Shown here: positions 41,637 through 48,471 of the stretch, one piece after another
Layout of the letters: each line of letters begins with the position of its first letter
How positions within the stretch are numbered: position 1 is the stretch's first letter
Source of the DNA: GCA-016699835 sp964543905
Lineage (GTDB): Bacteria; Planctomycetota; Phycisphaerae; Phycisphaerales; UBA1924
NCBI GenBank assembly: GCA_964543905.1
Contig: CAZIZO010000001.1
Span: 186,001-250,000 of the forward strand
Length of the DNA: 64,000 bases
Reading direction: 5' to 3'
Made by a program: the position numbers and the translations under genes
Notes under the pieces: model-generated
Databases searched by the model: none
What the model was told of the DNA's origin: nothing
What the model saw: only the letters and a program-made list of their open reading frames with translations

Positions 41637-42689
41637 GTGAACCCACCCCTCGAATCCCCCTCGCCTCGCGCGCTCCAGCGCCCTCACCCCCGCCCGGGTT
41701 GGCGCCGCGCCAACCTCGCCCTTGCCCCCGAGTCCGACGACCCCCAGTCCTGGCGACGTTGGCTCCGCCCCCTCGCCCTTGCCGCCATCGCCCTCTCCCT
41801 CCTCGTCCACCTCGGGTTCTGGTTCCTCTCCACCTTCATCCTCGTCGGTCGCGCGGGCTCCGGCGGTTCCAGCCAGGGCGGCTCCGGACCCGTCGAGTTC
41901 GCCGTCCTCTCCCAAGCCGAGTTCGACCAACTCACCGGCTCCGGGTCCGTCGAACTCGACACCCCCGCCGTCCCCGAAGCCATCTCCTCCGACCCCATTC
42001 CTCACGAACTCATGTCCGCCGCCTCCTCCGAGACCGCCGACCTCGCCACAGGCCTCGGCGGCATCGGCCCCGTCGGCGGCGGCGGCGACATCGGTGGCTC
42101 CGGTTCCGACCTCGGCACCGGCGGCTCCGGGCTCGGTGGCTCCGGCGGTGGCTCCGGCGCCTCCTTCTTCGGCGTCGAGGCCCGCGGCAATCGCTTCGCC
42201 TACATCGTCGACGTCTCCGCCTCCATGCAAGACGGTGGACGCATCGAAGCCCTCCGAACCCGCCTCCGCGAGTCCATCGACGCCCTCGCCGAATCCACCG
42301 AGTTCATCGTCCTCCCCTTCAGCACCGACTCCAGAGTCCTCGGCAACAAAAAAGCCTGGACCAAGGCCGACCTCTCCGGCAAACGCTGGGCCCGCGAGCA
42401 CGTCCCCCTCCTCGCCCCCGAAGCCGGCACACGCCCCCTCCCCGCCTTCACCCTCCTCTACAACGAGGTCCGACCCCGCGCCGACGCCATCTACTTCATG
42501 ACCGACGGCGCCTTCGAAGGCGATCCCGAAATGGTCGCCGCCGAAATCGCCCGCATGAATAACACCCTCAAAATCCCCATCCATTGCATCTGCTTCGAGA
42601 CCAAAGACTCCATCGAGATCATGAAGAAAATCTCCGCCACCTCCAAGGGCACCTTCCGCTTCGTCTCCACCTCGGGAGGCTCGCCTTGA
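41637..42689 (+). CDS. vWA-domain protein with TonB-like membrane anchor
   Basis: A 350-aa protein: a basic N-terminus, one membrane helix (about 46-69), a Gly/Ser-rich linker and a C-terminal von Willebrand A domain (about 185-350). The vWA domain has the MIDAS motif D192-V-S194-A-S196 and IYFMTDGAF. The helix contains ALSLLVHLGFWFL: Ser54 and His58 have the S-x3-H spacing that TonB uses to couple to ExbB/ExbD. The domain should face the periplasm. The start is GTG with GGGAG 6 nt upstream. It is the first gene of a coupled cluster with ExbB and two ExbD homologues. Confidence 0.88.
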   Translation: MNPPLESPSPRALQRPHPRPGWRRANLALAPESDDPQSWRRWLRPLALAAIALSLLVHLGFWFLSTFILVGRAGSGGSSQGGSGPVEFAVLSQAEFDQLTGSGSVELDTPAVPEAISSDPIPHELMSAASSETADLATGLGGIGPVGGGGDIGGSGSDLGTGGSGLGGSGGGSGASFFGVEARGNRFAYIVDVSASMQDGGRIEALRTRLRESIDALAESTEFIVLPFSTDSRVLGNKKAWTKADLSGKRWAREHVPLLAPEAGTRPLPAFTLLYNEVRPRADAIYFMTDGAFEGDPEMVAAEIARMNNTLKIPIHCICFETKDSIEIMKKISATSKGTFRFVSTSGGSP

Positions 42690-43960
42690 GCGAACGCCTC
42701 GATCGTCCCCGTCTTCCCCTCCCCCTCGCGTGCGGCGCCGCCTTCACGATGCTCACCCTCGCCCACGCCCAACTCGCGCCCGCTCCAAGCCTTCCACCCT
42801 CCTCCATCACGCTCCGCTCGGGCGAACCCTCGCCCGCTTATGAAGTCCGAGGCCTCAGCGACCAGGGCGTCAAGGTCCGCACCGCCACCATCCCCGAACG
42901 CATCATCGCCTGGGATCGCGTCGAGTCGATCGAAGGCCCCCTCGCCGCCGAAGCCAAGGCCTACTTGCCCCTCGCCGAGACCGCCTGGCGCGCCCGCGTG
43001 CGCCTCGAGCGCGGCGACGCCGCCGCCGCCGAAGTCCTCTACGAAGACCTCTTCAAAGCCTCCGCAGGCCAGAGCGGCCCGACGGCCGCCGCCATCGCCG
43101 AGGGCCTCCTCCGGTGCCGCCTTCGCCGCGGCGCCCAGGCCGCCGCCGTCGGCGCCTACCTCGCCTGGTTCGAGGCCGCCGCCCCCTTGCAGGATTACGT
43201 CCACGCCCTCAACGCCCGCGACATCCCCGAGTGCCCCATCTTTGTGGACCCCGCCACCGGCCTCCTCCCCGCCCTCCCCCCCATCTGGATCAACACCCCT
43301 TCCACCCAGGCTTTCGCGCGGGGCGACCTCCTCCCCAAAGACCCCAAGACCTCGCAGATCGTCCTCTCCACCGATTCGCCCGCCGGGCAACTCGCCACCC
43401 TCTATCGCCGCGCCGCCCTCTTTGAAGCCGGACAATCGCTCCCCGAACTCCCCGACGCGCTGCGTCATCCGCAGCACCCCGCCGTCCTCCTCGTCGCCCA
43501 CATCGTCCTGGCCCGCACCGGCGACGCCCAGGAACGACCGATCGCCCGCGCCGCCCTCCTCGCCATGCTCTCCCCGTCCACGCCCGCTTGGCAGGAAGCC
43601 TGGATCCGCGTCGCCCTCGGCCGATCCCTCCTCCGCGAGAGCAACACCGACGACCAACTCCTCGCCCTCGCCCAGATGCTCCACCTCCCCGCACGCCTCA
43701 GCCGCATCAACCCCTACCTCACCGGCCTTGCCCTCGCCGAATCCGCCGTCGCCGCCCTGCGCCACAACGACACCGCCGGAGCCGTCAAACTCCGCCAACT
43801 CCTCGTCGATCGCTTCCCCGCCCACCCCGCGCTCGATTGGGAACCCATCCGCGGATGGACCGTTCAAGCCCTCCCGGACCCCCGCCCCGACGAAGGCCCT
43901 CGCCTCGAAAGCCTCCCCACCCCCTCGGGCGAAAACCCAAGCACCTCCACGAACAAGTAA
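42686..43960 (+). CDS. Exported helical-repeat protein of the vWA-ExbB operon
   Basis: A 424-aa protein starting at TTG, whose last two bases overlap the upstream TGA; GGGAGG lies 6 nt before it. A signal peptide (about residues 1-28, ending AHA) precedes an SH3-like opening (SITLRSGEPSPAYEV, GVKVRTATIPERIIAWDRV), then TPR-like helical repeats such as ARVRLERGDAAAAEVLYEDLF. The C-terminus is Pro/Glu/Ser-rich. It is not a named family to me. Its position and coupling point to a periplasmic or outer-membrane partner of the motor genes downstream. Confidence 0.72.
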   Translation: MSERLDRPRLPLPLACGAAFTMLTLAHAQLAPAPSLPPSSITLRSGEPSPAYEVRGLSDQGVKVRTATIPERIIAWDRVESIEGPLAAEAKAYLPLAETAWRARVRLERGDAAAAEVLYEDLFKASAGQSGPTAAAIAEGLLRCRLRRGAQAAAVGAYLAWFEAAAPLQDYVHALNARDIPECPIFVDPATGLLPALPPIWINTPSTQAFARGDLLPKDPKTSQIVLSTDSPAGQLATLYRRAALFEAGQSLPELPDALRHPQHPAVLLVAHIVLARTGDAQERPIARAALLAMLSPSTPAWQEAWIRVALGRSLLRESNTDDQLLALAQMLHLPARLSRINPYLTGLALAESAVAALRHNDTAGAVKLRQLLVDRFPAHPALDWEPIRGWTVQALPDPRPDEGPRLESLPTPSGENPSTSTNK

Positions 43961-44020
43961 CCCCTCGCACCATTCCTACGTCCAACGTCGATCCACGATC
44001 ATCCCCGCAGGAGCCCCCCG

Positions 44021-44839
44021 TTGAGCCTCTCCCACCAACTCCCCACCTCTCTCTGGACCCTCGCGCAAGATGCCGCGACCGCCCCCGCCGCCACCGCCGA
44101 ACTCGGACGCAAAACCCTCTGGGAATACATCCTCGCCGGCGGGCCGGTCGGCTACACCCTCATCACCATGTCCATCGTCGCCGTCGCCCTCTGGATCATC
44201 CTCTTCATCGAACTCCAACTCTCGCGCCTCGCGCCCCCGGACGTCCGCGATCAACTCGCCCGCCTCTTCCGCGAGGGCAACACCGCCGAGGCCCTCCGCT
44301 ACTGCCAACGCCCCGACAACAACAACTTCCTCGCGCGACTCTTCTCCGGCGCCCTCCTCCGATGCTCCCGCTCCCAGTTCGGCTTCCTCGAAATCCGCAC
44401 CGCCCTCGAAGAAAGCGGCGCCCGACAGATCGAACGCCTCTACCGAACCTGCGACTGGGTCGCCCTCATCGCCGCCCTGGGCCCCATGCTCGGACTCCTC
44501 GGCACCGTCTTCGGCATGATCGGCGCTTTCGGCTCCATCAGCAAACTCCAGGGCGCCGCCCGCTCCGAAGAACTCGCCGGCTTCATGTCCCTCGCCCTCG
44601 TCAACACCGCCATGGGCCTCGCCGTCGCCATCCCCTGCACCATGATGTACGCCATCTTCCGCCGACGCATCGACGCCCTCACCGAACGCGTCGCCGAGAT
44701 CGCCGAAGCCATGGTCGTCGATCTCGAATCTCGCCCCCCCACCCCCGAACGCGCCCCCGCCAAGCCCACCGCCACACGCCCACAGCCCCCGCGTGCCGCC
44801 CCCTCCATCCCCCTTGCCCCGGAGGCACGCACCCCATGA
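44021..44839 (+). CDS. exbB: MotA/TolQ/ExbB proton-channel family protein
   Basis: A 272-aa inner-membrane protein with three helices (about 38-62, 147-170 and 187-213), the ExbB/TolQ layout. GGPVGYTLITMSIVAVALW is helix 1. ALGPMLGLLGTVFGMIGAF and LALVNTAMGLAVAIPCTMMY are the conserved pore-lining helices. With ExbD it forms a proton-driven motor. The start is TTG, preceded by GCAGGAG. An Ala-rich N-terminal segment before helix 1 is an extension relative to E. coli ExbB. The stop codon overlaps the first exbD start by ATGA. Confidence 0.93.
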   Translation: MSLSHQLPTSLWTLAQDAATAPAATAELGRKTLWEYILAGGPVGYTLITMSIVAVALWIILFIELQLSRLAPPDVRDQLARLFREGNTAEALRYCQRPDNNNFLARLFSGALLRCSRSQFGFLEIRTALEESGARQIERLYRTCDWVALIAALGPMLGLLGTVFGMIGAFGSISKLQGAARSEELAGFMSLALVNTAMGLAVAIPCTMMYAIFRRRIDALTERVAEIAEAMVVDLESRPPTPERAPAKPTATRPQPPRAAPSIPLAPEARTP

Positions 44840-45258
44840 AGTTCAACAAGCCTCGACACACCCCCGACGCCGACTTCGATCTCACCGCCATGATCGACGT
44901 CATCCTCCTCCTCATCATCTTCTTCATGCTCACCGCCCAGTTCACCACCTCCCACCGACTCCCCATCGACCTCCCCAGAGAAAAGGGGCAACCCCCCGAC
45001 GACGCCGCCAAAGCCTCCGTTGCCATCGACATGGATCGCGCCGGCATCCTCAAACTCCACGGCCAAGCCGTCGAACTCGATCGCCTCGTCCAACTCGTCA
45101 CCGCCGACCTCAAACGCCACCCCCAAGGTGACATGGACGTGGTCATCCGCGCCGACCGCTCCTGCCCCGCCGCTCACCTCAATCGCCTCGCCAACGCCCT
45201 CGCCGCCGTCGGCGTCAAACGCTGGAAACTCGCCACCGCCCGCGAGGAGGGCGCATGA
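44836..45258 (+). CDS. exbD: ExbD/TolR family protein, first copy
   Basis: A 140-aa protein with one N-terminal membrane helix (about 17-38) carrying the essential acidic residue Asp21 in LTAMIDVILLLIIFFM, and a small periplasmic domain with RLPIDLPREKGQ and VVIRADRSCPAAHLNRLANAL. It pairs with ExbB to convert proton flow into motion. Translation is coupled to exbB by an ATGA overlap and to the next exbD in the same way. Confidence 0.93.
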   Translation: MKFNKPRHTPDADFDLTAMIDVILLLIIFFMLTAQFTTSHRLPIDLPREKGQPPDDAAKASVAIDMDRAGILKLHGQAVELDRLVQLVTADLKRHPQGDMDVVIRADRSCPAAHLNRLANALAAVGVKRWKLATAREEGA

Positions 45259-45671
45259 AGTTCCGCGCCCGCGCCTTCAAAAAAACCCCCATCATGCGAC
45301 TCCCACTCGTCGCCCTCATCGACGTCGTCCTCTTCCTCCTCTTCTACTTCATGATCGCCGCCTCCTTCACCGGCGAAGAAAACACCCTCGCCTCCACCCT
45401 CGGCGCCGAGGGCAAGGGCGGCCGCTCCGCCGACCTCCAACCCCAGATCGTCTCCGTCGTCGTCGAGGGCGGTCAGGTCGGCTTCCGCCTCGGTGAACGC
45501 TGGCTCAACGATCGCGCCGCGCTCACCAGCCTCCTCAGCCAACTTCCCAAACAGGCCGGCGTCATCGTCAAATCCGCCGGCGAAGCCCCCGTCTGGGCCG
45601 CCGCCGCCGCCCTCCAAGCCTCCAAGGACGCCGGATTCACCAAGGTCAGTTATGTCCCGACCACGAAGTGA
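45255..45671 (+). CDS. exbD: ExbD/TolR family protein, second copy
   Basis: A 138-aa ExbD homologue with one membrane helix (about 17-39). Asp23 in LVALIDVVLFLLFYFM supplies the proton-path acid. The periplasmic part is divergent from the first copy but has the same size and ends with DAGFTKVSYVP. Two unlike ExbD proteins beside one ExbB suggest a hetero-dimeric stator core. The start overlaps the first exbD by ATGA, and the next gene overlaps its 3' end by 20 nt. Confidence 0.92.
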   Translation: MKFRARAFKKTPIMRLPLVALIDVVLFLLFYFMIAASFTGEENTLASTLGAEGKGGRSADLQPQIVSVVVEGGQVGFRLGERWLNDRAALTSLLSQLPKQAGVIVKSAGEAPVWAAAAALQASKDAGFTKVSYVPTTK

Positions 45672-48471
45672 AACCCTCCCTCGATCACGCTCGCTCTTTG
45701 CCCGGGGCGGATCTCCCACCCGTCGCTTCCTCGCCTCCTTCTTCTCGTGGGGCGGGTGTCCCACCCGCCTCTCCCGCTCCACCACCATCGTCACATGCGC
45801 CTCCCTCCTCCTCGCCGCCCACGCACTCGCCCTCCAACCCTCCCCGCCCGACAAAGAGCCCTCTTCCCTCCAACTCGAGCGCTTCCTCGCCGAGAACGAC
45901 CTCCCCTCCGTCCTCGCCGCCCATCTCCGCGAACGCCTCGCCCACGGCACGCCCGAGGAGCGCTCCCGCGCCGCCGAATCCCTGGGCGACCTCTACGTGA
46001 AGCAACTCCGCACCGCCCCCACCCCCGAACTCCGCCAGCAACTCGAGGCCCAGGCCCGTGACCTGCTCCGCGCCGTCCCCGAGTCGCGCTCGTACGCGCT
46101 GCGCCTCGAACTCGCCAAGGCCACCTACCTCCAGGCCGAAGAACTCGCCGAACGCGACCGCCTCCGCATGGGCACGCCCGCCGATCGCGCCGAGGCCGAA
46201 CGCATCCTCCGCTCCATCGCCCCCGTCTTTTCCGACATCGCCGCCCGCGTCGGGCGCCGCCTCGACGAACTCGAGCGCCAGGAGCGCAGCGCCCGCGACG
46301 AAGACGTCGCCGAGATCCGCCAACTCGCCTCCGACGCCCGCTCCCTCCGCTCCCTCGCCCGCTACTACTCGGGCTGGACGTCCTACTACCTCGCCCTCGT
46401 CACCGCCTCACCCCAAGCCGCCGCCGACGCCGCCGTCGAGTTCGGCTCCCTCCTCGGCGCCCCCCCCGCCAAACCCGCCACCATCGAACAGGCCTCCAAG
46501 GCCTTCCTCCGCCTCGAGCACGTCGCTCGCGCCGCGATGGGCGTCGCCCTCGCCGCCTCGCTCCGCGCCAACCACACCGACGCCATCCGCTGGCTCGACC
46601 TGATCGAAACCACCGAAGACCTCCCCGCCGCCCTCCACGCCGATCTTTTCTTCCGTCGCATCATCGTCTACGCCGCCGCCGGACGATGGTCCCAACTCGA
46701 CGCCATGGTCCGCCTCCACAAGCGCACCGACGACGGGAAGCCCTCGCCCCTCTCCCTCCGCGACGCCCGCCTCATCGCCGTCCTCACCCTCGACGCCCTC
46801 CAGCGACGCGCCGTCCCCGAATCCGAAAAGCCCCTCGCCGAGCGTCTCTCCCAGAACGCCATGGCCGACCTCGTCGCTCGCGGCGAAGTCGGGCACGTCC
46901 TCAACCTCATGAACCAGTTCGGTTCCGTCCCCCTGGGCGACGAGGGCTTCGTCGCCCAACTCGTCCGCGGGCTCTACCAATACGACCTCGCCCGCCAAGC
47001 CCACCGCGCTCAAGACCCCAAGCCCGACCTCCCCACCAAGGACCCCGCCCTCATCAACCAATACCGCGCCTCGGCCAAAATGCTCCAGCAGGCCGTCTCC
47101 AGCCCCGACGCCTCCGAGCGCCCCAACGAACTCGCCAACGCCCGCCTCCGCCTCGGCTTCGCGCGCTTCTACGCCGGAGACCTCGAAGACGCCGCCGCCA
47201 CCTTCCAGGCCGCCTTCGAGAGTTTTCCCCTCGGCGAGCCCAAACGCGACGCCCTCTGGTTCGCCATCACCTCGCTCGACCTCGCCATCGAGGCGGGCAA
47301 GCCGTCCCTCACCCCCGCCCGCGATCGCCTCGCGATGCTCATGGTCCAGTCCTTCCCGGGCTCGGAGTACGCCGCCCGCCTCCTGTTGCGTCAGACCAAC
47401 GCCGACGCCGTCGATCCCGAGCAGGGCGTGAAGATCCTCCTCGCCGTCAAGAAGGACTCGCCCGCCTACAACGCCACGCGACGCCAGGCCTCGCAACTCC
47501 TCTACCGCCTCTACACCCGCGCCGCCCCCGACGATCGGGCCTTCGCCGCCGTGCGCTTCGCCGAGATCGCCGAAGAGGCCATGGAACTCGCCAAGGCCGA
47601 GGCCCTCGCCTCCTCGGACAAACTGGCGCAGGAGAGCGCCGCCTGGGTGGTCCGCGCCGCGCGCCAGATCGCCGACGCCATGCTCTCCCTCCCCGCTCCC
47701 GAAACACGCCGCGCCCAGGCCGCGCTCGAAGCCCTCGAGGCCGTCACCGCGCACCATCGCATTGGGCTCGACGACGCCACCCAGTCCGAACTCCTCTTCC
47801 GACGGTTCCAGATCGCCGTCGCCAAGAACGACGCCCCCGCCCGCGATCGCACCCTCGCCGAACTCCGACAGCGCCCGGGCCCCTTCGCCGCCGCCGCCGA
47901 CAAAATGCTCTACCGAAAGGCCCTCGTGACCTGGCGCGCCGTCCCGTCCGACCTCACCTCCGCACGCCAACTCGTCACCCACGGCCTCGTCCTCATCTCC
48001 CGCGCGTCCGACACCGACTCCTCCCTTCCCCCCATGCGCCTCGCCGTCGCCGAAGCCGCCGCCGCCCTCTGGACCGCCGACAAGGACGAGTTCATGCGCG
48101 ATCGTGCTATCGAACTCGACCGCACGTCCGCGCAATCCGGCGGGCGCACCGAGGCCGTCCTTCGACGCCTCGCCCAACTCACCGAATCCAAAGGAGACCT
48201 GCACGCCGCCCTCGACGCCTGGAAAGACCTCTCCGCCGCCCTCGTCCCTTCGTCGCCCGCGTGGTACGAGGCACGCTACAACTCCATCCGCCTCCAATGG
48301 GACGTGAACGCCCCCGCCGCCATCGAAGCCATGCGTCAGCACATCCTCCTCCATCCCTCCTACGCCCCCGAACCCTGGGGCTCCAAACTCCGCGAACTCG
48401 ACGAGAAAATGGGCGCCTCCCGCGCCGCTCCCACGCCCGCGCCGCCCAAGAAGCCCGGAGGTGGCGGTTGA
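45652..48471 (+). CDS. Exported TPR-like protein of the motor operon
   Basis: A 939-aa helical-repeat protein. The N-terminus is unusual: about 45 residues, of which many are encoded by two copies of a palindromic repeat (ARGGSPTRR and SWGGCPTRL), come before the hydrophobic signal core VTCASLLLAAHALA. The rest is TPR-like, for example GFARFYAGDLEDAAATFQAAFES and LAQLTESKGDLHAALDAW. No enzyme motif was seen. It would lie in the periplasm and may link the motor to another envelope part. The ATG at 45652 overlaps the exbD 3' end by 20 nt; there is no better start in frame before the signal. Confidence 0.78.
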   Translation: MSRPRSETLPRSRSLFARGGSPTRRFLASFFSWGGCPTRLSRSTTIVTCASLLLAAHALALQPSPPDKEPSSLQLERFLAENDLPSVLAAHLRERLAHGTPEERSRAAESLGDLYVKQLRTAPTPELRQQLEAQARDLLRAVPESRSYALRLELAKATYLQAEELAERDRLRMGTPADRAEAERILRSIAPVFSDIAARVGRRLDELERQERSARDEDVAEIRQLASDARSLRSLARYYSGWTSYYLALVTASPQAAADAAVEFGSLLGAPPAKPATIEQASKAFLRLEHVARAAMGVALAASLRANHTDAIRWLDLIETTEDLPAALHADLFFRRIIVYAAAGRWSQLDAMVRLHKRTDDGKPSPLSLRDARLIAVLTLDALQRRAVPESEKPLAERLSQNAMADLVARGEVGHVLNLMNQFGSVPLGDEGFVAQLVRGLYQYDLARQAHRAQDPKPDLPTKDPALINQYRASAKMLQQAVSSPDASERPNELANARLRLGFARFYAGDLEDAAATFQAAFESFPLGEPKRDALWFAITSLDLAIEAGKPSLTPARDRLAMLMVQSFPGSEYAARLLLRQTNADAVDPEQGVKILLAVKKDSPAYNATRRQASQLLYRLYTRAAPDDRAFAAVRFAEIAEEAMELAKAEALASSDKLAQESAAWVVRAARQIADAMLSLPAPETRRAQAALEALEAVTAHHRIGLDDATQSELLFRRFQIAVAKNDAPARDRTLAELRQRPGPFAAAADKMLYRKALVTWRAVPSDLTSARQLVTHGLVLISRASDTDSSLPPMRLAVAEAAAALWTADKDEFMRDRAIELDRTSAQSGGRTEAVLRRLAQLTESKGDLHAALDAWKDLSAALVPSSPAWYEARYNSIRLQWDVNAPAAIEAMRQHILLHPSYAPEPWGSKLRELDEKMGASRAAPTPAPPKKPGGGG
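45704..45724 (+). repeat. Diverged palindromic repeat copy in the TPR gene
   Basis: GGGGCGGATCTCCCACCCGT followed by C matches the core of the copy 45 bases downstream at 18 of 21 positions. It is read in frame in the extended signal peptide of the TPR protein. Confidence 0.55.
45744..45769 (+). repeat. 26-bp palindromic repeat, best-conserved copy, inside the TPR gene
   Basis: The element begins CTCGTGGGGCGGGTGTCCCA and ends CCCGCC; GGCGGGTG and CACCCGCC are its inverted arms. It is read in frame as Ser-Trp-Gly-Gly-Cys-Pro-Thr-Arg in the n-region of the signal peptide. Confidence 0.75.
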
